Shown here one piece after another: positions 1 to 6,080 of a DNA stretch of 6,574 nucleotides; the first letter of the stretch is position 1, and each line of letters opens with the position of its first letter. The stretch lies in the NCBI GenBank assembly GCA_905197385.1, contig CAJJYO010000093.1, forward strand, positions 1 through 6,574, written 5' to 3'. Made by a program: the position numbers and the translations under genes. The notes under the pieces were generated by a model that was not told where the DNA came from, did not search any database, and saw only the letters and a list, made by a program, of their open reading frames with translations. This DNA is from an uncultured Collinsella sp. (GTDB lineage: Bacteria > Actinomycetota > Coriobacteriia > Coriobacteriales > Coriobacteriaceae).

Positions 1-2
1 GG

Positions 3-599
3 TGGATGAGGAGGAGGGCCGGCGCCTACAGCTCCTACGGCGGCGAGGTGACCCCCGCCCCGCCGAACCTCGTGCGCCGCGACTTCCGCTCGGCCCTGCC
101 GAACTTCCTGTGGCTCACCGACATAACCGAGTTCAGGCTGCCGACGGGCCGCAAGGTGTACCTGTCCGCCATCAGGGACTGCTTCGACTCCTCGGTCGTC
201 GCCTGGCGGGCGGGTGAGCACCCGGACGCCGACCTCGCGAACTCGACGCTGTCGGACGCGTGCTCCCGGCTGGCGCCCGGTGAGCGCCCCGTGATCCACT
301 CCGACCGCGGCGTGCACTACCGCTGGCCGGGCTGGATATCGATATGCGAGCGGAACGGCCTGGTCAGGAGCATGTCGGCCAAGGGCTGCAGCCCCGACAA
401 CGCCGCAATGGAGGGCTTCTTCGGCCTGCTCAAGAAGGAGTTCTTCCACGGGAGGGACTGGTCCGGCTGGTCGCCCGGGGAGTTCATCGAGGCCCTCGGC
501 GCGTGGATAGGGCGCTTCAACTCCGAGCGGGCAAGCGACGCGCTCGGTGGCGCGACGCCGGACGACTACCGGTCGTCGCTGGGGATGGCCGCGATTTAG
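3..599 (+). CDS. IS3-family transposase OrfB, 5' partial
   Basis: This is the catalytic half of an IS3-family insertion-sequence transposase (integrase/rve-type DDE domain), which cuts and joins the element's DNA ends. The frame is open to the left edge, so the true start and any OrfA lie outside; about 199 residues are visible, against roughly 270-300 for a usual OrfB. Counting from the first in-frame ATG (base 6), the catalytic triad is D39 (in WLTDITEF), D100 (in IHSDRG) and E136 (in PDNAAMEGFFG). There are exactly 35 residues between the second D and the E, the IS3 hallmark. The C-terminus has the family's ending, FNSER...LGGATPDDYR, then a TAG stop. The catalytic residues are intact, so nothing visible says it is dead. 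Four of eight isoleucines use ATA; a sample of the core genes to the right showed ATC or ATT instead, which fits a mobile origin. Family call is firm; subgroup is not assigned. Confidence 0.9.
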   Translation, partial: WMRRRAGAYSSYGGEVTPAPPNLVRRDFRSALPNFLWLTDITEFRLPTGRKVYLSAIRDCFDSSVVAWRAGEHPDADLANSTLSDACSRLAPGERPVIHSDRGVHYRWPGWISICERNGLVRSMSAKGCSPDNAAMEGFFGLLKKEFFHGRDWSGWSPGEFIEALGAWIGRFNSERASDALGGATPDDYRSSLGMAAI

Positions 600-635
600 C
601 GGTCCAGGAAATCGTCCGCAGTCCCCGCCCGATTC

Positions 636-773
636 CGGGATGTAGTTTCCGGAACGGGGTCGTTTGGGAAACCGTGTCCCGTTTCGAGCCGAAATTCTGG
701 GACACAGTTTCCAGCGAGGTCCCATTGGGAAAGTTTGACCCAGAATTTGCCTGGATAGTGGGACACACTTTCC
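636..773. repeat. Alternating inverted 15-bp motifs, ~61-bp period
   Basis: The consensus TGGGACACANTTTCC occurs on the plus strand at 698-712 and 759-773, with a degenerate copy at 636-650. It occurs inverted at 667-681 and 728-742, each matching 13 of 15 bases. Plus copies start 62 and 61 bases apart and inverted copies 61 bases apart, so this is about 2.3 copies of a ~61-bp unit, each unit containing an inverted pair. A longer imperfect palindrome centres between about 690 and 750 (AAATTCTGGG against CCCAGAATTT). The array lies just 3' of the transposase stop. The most likely reading is a set of transposase-binding sites at the right end of the insertion sequence, or an unrelated repeat family next to it. 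No target-site duplication or clear terminal CA boundary could be fixed. The surrounding 600-835 holds no convincing gene. Confidence 0.7.
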
Positions 774-835
774 GGAGGGCTGTTCCACCGCAACTTCGAA
801 GAGCGGCTATACGCTGTATTACAACGGCGTAAATC

Positions 836-844
836 TGCTACACT
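836..844 (+). promoter_or_regulatory. Extended -10 promoter of the tRNA gene
   Basis: The sequence TGCTACACT reads as an extended -10 element (TGN followed by TACACT). It ends 10 bases before the first base of the tRNA, a suitable distance for transcription to begin at or just before it. No good -35 box is seen at 16-18 bp spacing; the nearest candidate (TGTATT, 815-820) is weak. An extended -10 often compensates for a weak -35. Confidence 0.5.
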
Positions 845-854
845 AGTACAACAT

Positions 855-930
855 GCCTCCGTAGCTCAGGGGATAGAGCACCGCTCTCCTAAAGCGGGTG
901 TCGACGGTTCGAATCCGCCCGGGGGCACCA
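855..930 (+). tRNA. tRNA-Arg (anticodon CCT)
   Basis: A 76-base cloverleaf that decodes AGG arginine codons. Acceptor stem 855-861 pairs with 920-926 (seven pairs, one G-T wobble at 858:923). D arm GCTC/GAGC is 864-867 with 876-879. Anticodon stem CCGCT/AGCGG is 881-885 with 893-897, loop CTCCTAA with the anticodon CCT at 888-890. The variable loop is five bases. T loop TTCGAAT is at 908-914, discriminator A927, and CCA is encoded at 928-930. The T stem 903-907 with 915-919 contains one A-C mismatch (904:918), which is unusual; the other four pairs are good. It is transcribed toward the kinase operon and separated from it by two hairpin terminators. Confidence 0.93.
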
Positions 931-940
931 GAGAAATATC

Positions 941-978
941 GAGCCCGGTACCGCTACGGTGCCGGGCTCTTCTGGTTT
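941..978 (+). terminator. Intrinsic terminator after tRNA-Arg
   Basis: A 13-bp stem pairs 941-953 with 957-969 around a three-base loop (one T-G wobble, otherwise Watson-Crick). It is followed on the plus strand by TTCTGGTTT, a moderately T-rich tail. It begins 10 bases after the tRNA CCA end, as expected for a tRNA transcription unit. The tail is weaker than ideal. Confidence 0.75.
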
Positions 979-1004
979 AAGGCATGCCGGAGTATTCGCT
1001 GCTT

Positions 1005-1047
1005 CAGATAAAGAAAGCGCCCGCTTGCTGGGGAAGCAAGCGGGCGC
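1005..1047 (-). terminator. Intrinsic terminator of the phosphatase-SEDS/PBP-kinase operon
   Basis: A perfect 13-bp GC-rich stem pairs 1017-1029 with 1035-1047 around a five-base loop. On the minus strand the stem is followed by TTTCTTTATC, a good U-tract. It starts about 50 bases past the kinase stop codon and so ends the minus-strand operon, facing the tRNA terminator. The rest of the gap between tRNA and kinase gene (931-1099) shows no other signal. Confidence 0.88.
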
Positions 1048-1099
1048 CTGTGAGCGAATATGTTTGCGGCGAGAGCCGTGATGAGCGGTGGGGTGGCGA

Positions 1100-3061
1100 C
1101 TAGTTGGTCGTACCGGAATCGTCACCCGTGCCCGAGCCAGAGCCCGAGCCCGAACCAGAAAGTGCGACCGTCAGCGTAATCGTGCTGTCGGTGGACTGCT
1201 TGCCGGTGGGGGAGACGCCCGTAACGGTGGCATCCTCGTTACCGCTTACGGGATTGCCGTTCTGGTCACAGAAGCCAATGTTATAGAAACCGGCGTTGTT
1301 GAGCGCGGTAACGGCGGCGGAAATGCTCTTGCCGTACAGGTTGCCCGGGACGGTGGCCTTGCCGGACTTCTTGGCAATGACGACGGTAATCGTGGCGCCG
1401 GGCTTCTGCTTACCGCTGGGGTTCCAGCTGATCACGGTGCCCTCGGCAACTGAGTCGTTCTCCTGGTAGCTAACGTCGACGCCAAAGCCTGCCATATCGA
1501 GGGCGTTGCGCGCCTGGGCCTCGGTCATGTCGGTCAGATCGGGGACGGACGTGGTATCCGGGCCGCTCGAGACCTTGTACGAGATGGTCGTGCCCTTCGC
1601 GACTTCCTTACCGGCTCCGGTGCCCTGCTCAAAGACCTGGCCCTCATCGGCCTCGTTGGCCTCCTCGGAGGCGTTGCCCTTCAGGCCAACGCTTGCCAGC
1701 GCGGCCTCGGCCTGGTCCTTGGTCAGGCCGACAAGCTGGGGAACCTCAACCTTCTCGGAGGGCTTGGGACCCTTGGAGATTACCAGGTTCACCTTGGTGC
1801 CCTTGGCCTTCTTGGTGTTGCCGTTGGGCGTCTGCTCGGCGACCTTGCCCTCGTCGACATCGTCGTTGTAGCTTTGGTCGATGGTGCCGACCTCGAGGCC
1901 GGCTTCCTTGATCAGCTCGACGGCAGTCTGCTGGTCCTTGCCTAGCACATCGGGCACGGTGACCTGCTCGCCGCCAAAGAGTCCTGTGGCAAAGGCCACC
2001 ACGATGCCGATGACGGCAACGGCTGCCACCACGGCGGCGATGATCTTGTTCTTGTTGGATTTGGGCTTTTCGACCTCGTAGGAGCCGGTAGAGCCCGAAA
2101 CCGAGCTACGGGCGGTATTCTGGCCGCTCACGCCCGAAACGGGACGCACCATGGCGCGCGTCTGATCGGAAAGCTCGCGAGTCTTGGTGGCGCCCAGCTC
2201 ACCGGGGGCACCGATGATGCGCGTGGGCTCCGAGACGTTGACGGCACGGCCCGACAGGTAGCTGTTGAGCACCTGACGCAGCTCGTCGGCGGTCTGGAAG
2301 CGGTTCGCCGGGTCTTTCTCCATGCACTTGAGGATGATGCGCTCAAGGTCGGCGTCGACACCGGAGTTGATCTGGCTCGGCGGAATAGGCAGCTCGTTGA
2401 CCTGCTTGAGTGCGACCGAGATGGCGTCGTCACCGTCAAAGGGAACGCGGCCGGTGGCGCACTCATACATCACGACGCCCAGCGAGTAGATATCCGAGGT
2501 GGGGCCAAGGTCCTGACCACGGGTCTGCTCGGGGCTGACGTAATGGGCGGTTCCCAGCACGTTGTTGTCTTGCGTGAGGTGGCTGTTCTTGGCGCGCGCG
2601 ATGCCAAAGTCCATCACCTTGATGTTGCCGTCGGGCAGCACCATGATGTTCTGCGGCTTAATGTCGCGGTGGATGATCTCGTGCTTGTGGGCGACCGAAA
2701 GCGCGGAGCTGATCTGCGAGCCGATCTGGGCGACCTTCTTGGGGTCGAGGGCGCCGTGGCTCTTGATGCCGCTCTTAAGGTCGGTTCCGCGCAGGTACTC
2801 CATGACGATGTAATAGGTGTCGCCGTCCTTGCCCCAATCGTAGACGCCCACGATATAGGGGGAGGAGAGACCGGCTGCTGCCTGGGCCTCCTGCTTAAAG
2901 CGTGCGGCGAAGGTTGCGTCGCCAGCATACTGCGGCAGCATGATCTTGACGGCTACCGTGCGGTCGAGGACCTGGTCCTGTGCACGGTAGACGGTCGCCA
3001 TGCCGCCTGTTCCCACCTTATCCTTGAGGAGGTATCTTCCCCCGAGGACCCTCTGTTCCAT
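1100..3061 (-). CDS. pknB: PknB-type Ser/Thr kinase with four PASTA repeats
   Basis: A membrane receptor kinase that phosphorylates proteins of cell-wall synthesis and division in response to peptidoglycan fragments or lipid II bound outside the cell. The chosen start gives 653 residues. The kinase domain spans about 9-269: glycine loop GTGGMA (17-22), ATP lysine K39 in VAVK, catalytic HRDIKPQN with D133, DFG with D151, and SPE at 176-178. T163 and T171 in the activation loop sit where PknB relatives autophosphorylate. A cytoplasmic juxtamembrane stretch rich in Ser/Thr leads to one membrane helix (about 339-362). Four PASTA repeats follow (about 366-431, 437-501, 503-565, 568-634), then an SG-repeat tail (635-653). 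The start at 3061 is preferred because AGGAG lies 5 bases upstream; the in-frame ATG at 3076 has no ribosome-binding site. It is the last gene of the operon, 132 bases after the SEDS-PBP fusion. Family and domain calls are secure. Confidence 0.96.
   Translation of the reverse strand: MEQRVLGGRYLLKDKVGTGGMATVYRAQDQVLDRTVAVKIMLPQYAGDATFAARFKQEAQAAAGLSSPYIVGVYDWGKDGDTYYIVMEYLRGTDLKSGIKSHGALDPKKVAQIGSQISSALSVAHKHEIIHRDIKPQNIMVLPDGNIKVMDFGIARAKNSHLTQDNNVLGTAHYVSPEQTRGQDLGPTSDIYSLGVVMYECATGRVPFDGDDAISVALKQVNELPIPPSQINSGVDADLERIILKCMEKDPANRFQTADELRQVLNSYLSGRAVNVSEPTRIIGAPGELGATKTRELSDQTRAMVRPVSGVSGQNTARSSVSGSTGSYEVEKPKSNKNKIIAAVVAAVAVIGIVVAFATGLFGGEQVTVPDVLGKDQQTAVELIKEAGLEVGTIDQSYNDDVDEGKVAEQTPNGNTKKAKGTKVNLVISKGPKPSEKVEVPQLVGLTKDQAEAALASVGLKGNASEEANEADEGQVFEQGTGAGKEVAKGTTISYKVSSGPDTTSVPDLTDMTEAQARNALDMAGFGVDVSYQENDSVAEGTVISWNPSGKQKPGATITVVIAKKSGKATVPGNLYGKSISAAVTALNNAGFYNIGFCDQNGNPVSGNEDATVTGVSPTGKQSTDSTITLTVALSGSGSGSGSGTGDDSGTTN
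1124..1159 (-). repeat. Hexanucleotide repeat encoding Ser-Gly tail of the kinase
   Basis: Six in-frame six-base units of the form TCNGGN (the last is ACGGGT) encode five Ser-Gly pairs and one Thr-Gly pair just after the fourth PASTA repeat, near the kinase C-terminus. Unit number could change by slippage without breaking the frame. The product is a flexible extracellular tail. Confidence 0.7.
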
Positions 3062-3193
3062 TCCTGCTCCTAACATAACTATTCGCTCAACGATGTGTGT
3101 AGTACCTACGATGTGGCCGCTGGGGCCGTGTGGCGCGTTGCCGCTAACTCTTCGGCCGCGGCGCGCCTCGGGTGTCCGATTCGATCATGGGCA
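3062..3193 (-). other. Intergenic gap with hairpin and tiny coupled ORF
   Basis: These 132 bases separate the fusion gene's stop from the kinase start, much wider than the 16-base gap upstream of the fusion gene. They hold a compound hairpin (3132-3137 with 3162-3167, six pairs; 3141-3144 with 3158-3161, four pairs; a three-base bulge) without a U-tract, so it is not a terminator on the minus strand. They also hold most of a 16-codon ORF (3144-3194) that starts in a TGATG overlap with the fusion gene's stop and is preceded by AGGGAG. No convincing -35/-10 pair for a separate kinase promoter was found. Whether any of this is functional is unknown. Confidence 0.4.
3067..3071 (-). promoter_or_regulatory. 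Ribosome-binding site deciding the kinase start
   Basis: AGGAG on the minus strand, five bases before the ATG at 3059-3061. It selects this ATG over the one at 3074-3076, which would place the Shine-Dalgarno sequence inside the coding region. Confidence 0.75.
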
Positions 3194-6064
3194 TCACGCT
3201 CCCTGTGCGGCAAGCGCCGCGGTCAGGACGATGCCGGCGATCTTGGCGGCCTCGACGTCATGCTTGTCGAAATCCTCCAAGGCCACCGAGATGGCGACCG
3301 TGGGTGAATCGTAAGGTGCAAAGCCAACGAACATCGAGTTGACGTTGGTGCCGCCGGTCTCGGCCGAGCCGGTCTTGCCGGCGACCTTGACGCCGGGGAT
3401 CTGGGCATCGGTGCCGGTGCCGGACTGGACGACGGCAAGCATGGCCTGCTTGACCTGGTCGGCCGTGGCGGAGCTGACGGCCTGCCCCAGCGAGCGGGAC
3501 TGCGTGGTCTTGACCACGGTTCCGTCCGGGGCGAGTACCTGGGCTACAAAGTACGGGTCCATGACTACGCCACTGTTAGCGATGGCGGCGGCAATCACGG
3601 CGTTTTGCATGACGGTGGTTTGCGGGCCGGGCGTGTGGTCCATGCCGACAGGCTGGCCGGCGCCGGCCCAGGCGGTCTCCCATTCGGTCATGAGCGACGG
3701 GTCGGCCATGATGGAGGCCGAGGAGGTCAGGTCCTGGCCGAGCTTTTGGCCGTAGCCAAAGGCGTTGGCAAACTGCACGAGCGTGTTTGCGCCAACTTCG
3801 TTTGCCACCTGGCCAAAGACGACGTTGGAGGACACGGCAAAGGCCTGCTGCAGGCTGATGGTGCCGTAGCTCTCGTTGGCAGAGTTGGTGACCGGTGCGT
3901 TGCCGATGTCCATGGAGCCGGGCGCCTGGTAGGTGCTGGTCAGGCTGGCGGTACCGGTCTCGAGTGCCGCGGAAAGCGTAACGACCTTAAACGTTGAGCC
4001 CGGCGTGTACAGCGCGTCCATGGCGCGATTGTACATGGAGCCGTCCTCGCCGCCGCCCGTCTGCAGCAGGGCATCGATGTTGGTGTTGTCGTAGGTGGGC
4101 GAGCTGGCACATGCGAGCACCGCGCCGGTACGCGGGTCGATGACCACTACAGCGCCCTTAAAGCCCTTGAGCGCCTGCTCAGCAGCCGTCTGGATGCGCG
4201 AGTCGATGGTGAGCTTGGCGGTGTTGCCCGGCTGGGTCTGGCCCGCGAGCGACGCGATGGCGTTGTTCCAGCTGGAGTAGTCCTTAGAACCGGTGAGCGT
4301 GTCGTTCATGACGCTCTCGATGGCGGTGGTGCCATACTGCTGGCTCACATAGCCAACCACGTGCGCTGCCAGGTTACCGTTGGGGTAGGAGCGTACGTAG
4401 GTGCCGTCCTCCTGCTGCAGCGACTCGGCCAGCGTCACGCCGTCGGACGTGATGATGGAACCGCGCTGGATGTACTTGGAGCGGGCGATGGTGTGGTTGT
4501 TGGTCGGCATGTCCTGATAGTCCTTGGCCTTGATGACCTGGACATAGGTGAGGTTGCCGATAAGGATGGCGAACAGCGCCGTAAAGGCGAGCACTGCACG
4601 GGTTAGACGGTTGGCGAGCGCCACGCGGCCGAGCACACCGGATTCAGGCGTGTCGAGCAGGCGACGGCGCATGCGCGAGCCGACGGAATGGCTGCCGCTG
4701 CCGTAGGAAGACGAGGTGGCAAAGCGCGTGCCCGTCGGGGCAGCGGCAGATGCGACCTGATCATCGGTGATGGCGGCCATGGTGCCGGTGCCGGTAAGCT
4801 CGGCCTCGCGTCCGGTCGCCTCGTCACCGGCGCGCAGCAGGAGCGCGACGATGATAAAGCTCGCCAGCAGCGAGGAGCCGCCCTGGCTCATAAAGGGCAG
4901 AGTGACGCCGGTCAGCGGGATCAGGCGGGTGACGCCGCCCACGATCAAAAAGGCCTGGAAGCTGATGGCTGCCGTAAGACCGGTGGCGCTAAAGGCGGCG
5001 AGGTCGGATTTAGCGCGGGCAGCTGTGGTGAGGCCACGCACGGCAAAGAGCATAAACAGGATGAGCACGGCGCCGCCGCCCAAAAGACCCATCTCCTCGC
5101 CGATGGCCGAGAAGATAAAGTCGGACTCGACGACGGGGATGTTGTTGGCCATCCCGTTGCCGATGCCAACGCCGACCAGACCGCCGTCGGCAAGCGAGAA
5201 GAGCGACTGGACAATCTGGTAGCCCTGGCCCTGGGCGTCCTTAAACGGATCGACCCAAACCTGGAAACGCACCTGAACGTGCGACAGGAACTTGTAGGCG
5301 CCCACGGCTCCAACGGCTAAGAGCGCAAGGCCGATAACGACATACGAAAAGTGCCCCGTGGCAACGTAGAGCATCAGCAAGAAGATGGTGTAGAACAGCA
5401 CGGCCGAACCCAGGTCGCGTTCGAAGACGACGACGAGCAGGCACACACCCCACACGGCAAACAGCGGCAGCAGCAGTCGCAGACGAGGGATCTTAAAGCC
5501 CAGGATCTTGCGGTTGGAGATGGAGAGCAGCTCGCGGTTCTCGGCTAGGTAGCCGGCCAGGAACAGGACGATAAAGATCTTGGCGAACTCGCCAGGCTGG
5601 ATGGTAAAGCCCGCGATGCGAATCCAGAGCTTGGAGCCCGAGATCGTGGTGCCGATAAAGATGGGCAGCATCAGCAGGATGATGCCGATAATGCCAAAGG
5701 TGTACTTGTAGCGCATGACCACGTCGAGGTTTTTGACCAGTGCGAGCGTTCCCACCATGAGCGCCACCGAGACAAACAGGATGATGAGCTGTGAGATGGC
5801 GAGAGCGGGGGCGAGACGCGTCACGAACGTGATGCCGATGCCCGAAAGTATAAATACGATGGGTAGGATGGCGGGGTCGGCGCCGGGCGCCAAGATGCGC
5901 ACGGCGATATGTGCCGCGGCGAAGGCGGCAAAGAGGCCGATCGGTACGGCGAGCGTCTCAAAGGAGATGGCGGCGCCCGCGGTGAGGACGTACATCGCAT
6001 ACAGCAGGATGACGGGGAACGCCGAGGCGATGAGCAAGAGCAGCTCGGTGTTGCGGCGACTCAT
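3194..6064 (-). CDS. SEDS glycosyltransferase (RodA/FtsW) fused to class B PBP (PbpA-like)
   Basis: A bifunctional peptidoglycan synthase of 956 residues that would polymerise lipid II and crosslink the new strands. Residues about 5-412 form the polytopic SEDS domain, with ten or more hydrophobic helices. It has IQPGEFAK, FERDLG (D217) and the large outer loop DPFKDAQGQGYQ, whose D276 matches the essential SEDS aspartate region, then the motif ending IPLTGVTLPFMSQGGSS. A cytoplasmic Ser/Thr-rich linker (about 413-487) leads to a second anchor helix (about 490-509). A short PbpA-like N-terminal region follows (RGSI near 534-537), then the transpeptidase with S690 in STFK, S745-S-N747 and K897-T-G899, all intact. 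No stop or frameshift divides the halves. In most bacteria these are two proteins working as a complex. The start at 6064 is preferred over GTG at 6073 because GGGAG lies eight bases upstream and overlaps the GTG. It sits 16 bases after the phosphatase gene. Confidence 0.95.
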   Translation of the reverse strand: MSRRNTELLLLIASAFPVILLYAMYVLTAGAAISFETLAVPIGLFAAFAAAHIAVRILAPGADPAILPIVFILSGIGITFVTRLAPALAISQLIILFVSVALMVGTLALVKNLDVVMRYKYTFGIIGIILLMLPIFIGTTISGSKLWIRIAGFTIQPGEFAKIFIVLFLAGYLAENRELLSISNRKILGFKIPRLRLLLPLFAVWGVCLLVVVFERDLGSAVLFYTIFLLMLYVATGHFSYVVIGLALLAVGAVGAYKFLSHVQVRFQVWVDPFKDAQGQGYQIVQSLFSLADGGLVGVGIGNGMANNIPVVESDFIFSAIGEEMGLLGGGAVLILFMLFAVRGLTTAARAKSDLAAFSATGLTAAISFQAFLIVGGVTRLIPLTGVTLPFMSQGGSSLLASFIIVALLLRAGDEATGREAELTGTGTMAAITDDQVASAAAPTGTRFATSSSYGSGSHSVGSRMRRRLLDTPESGVLGRVALANRLTRAVLAFTALFAILIGNLTYVQVIKAKDYQDMPTNNHTIARSKYIQRGSIITSDGVTLAESLQQEDGTYVRSYPNGNLAAHVVGYVSQQYGTTAIESVMNDTLTGSKDYSSWNNAIASLAGQTQPGNTAKLTIDSRIQTAAEQALKGFKGAVVVIDPRTGAVLACASSPTYDNTNIDALLQTGGGEDGSMYNRAMDALYTPGSTFKVVTLSAALETGTASLTSTYQAPGSMDIGNAPVTNSANESYGTISLQQAFAVSSNVVFGQVANEVGANTLVQFANAFGYGQKLGQDLTSSASIMADPSLMTEWETAWAGAGQPVGMDHTPGPQTTVMQNAVIAAAIANSGVVMDPYFVAQVLAPDGTVVKTTQSRSLGQAVSSATADQVKQAMLAVVQSGTGTDAQIPGVKVAGKTGSAETGGTNVNSMFVGFAPYDSPTVAISVALEDFDKHDVEAAKIAGIVLTAALAAQGA

Positions 6065-6072
6065 AAGCGGCA

Positions 6073-6080
6073 CTCCCTTT
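6073..6080 (-). promoter_or_regulatory. Ribosome-binding site deciding the fusion gene's start
   Basis: AAAGGGAG on the minus strand, with the GGGAG core eight bases before the ATG at 6062-6064. It overlaps the alternative in-frame GTG at 6071-6073, so that GTG is unlikely to be the start. It lies in the 16-base gap after the phosphatase stop (its last base, 6073, through 6080), which suggests translation from the same transcript. Confidence 0.75.

Noticed and set aside
636..773. CRISPR array
   Set aside because: The motif is short, imperfect and alternates in orientation, and the segments between copies are themselves partly repeated; there are too few units.
517..793. Minus-strand frames across the repeat array giving partly repetitive peptides
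   Set aside because: The apparent peptide repeats come from the DNA repeats; no start signal and no recognisable protein pattern.
344..832. Plus-strand open frame running through the transposase end and the repeat array
   Set aside because: It overlaps the transposase in another frame, has no ribosome-binding site, and gives an Arg/Gly-rich product typical of GC-rich shadow frames.
855..930. tRNA 3' end as an attachment site of an integrated element
   Set aside because: No second copy of the tRNA 3' end and no integrase is present in the window.
2543..3073. Long plus-strand open frame opposite the kinase domain
   Set aside because: It is antisense to well-conserved kinase motifs, and its length is explained by the codon bias of the real gene.
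3062..3076. Five-residue N-terminal extension of the kinase (ATG at 3076)
   Set aside because: It lacks a Shine-Dalgarno sequence, while the ATG at 3061 has AGGAG at five bases.
4688..5320. Long plus-strand open frame opposite the SEDS domain
   Set aside because: Antisense shadow of a secure gene; composition is Gly/Asp/Ala-rich without recognisable motifs or a start signal.
6065..6073. GTG start of the fusion gene at 6073
   Set aside because: It lies within the Shine-Dalgarno sequence that is correctly spaced for the ATG at 6064.
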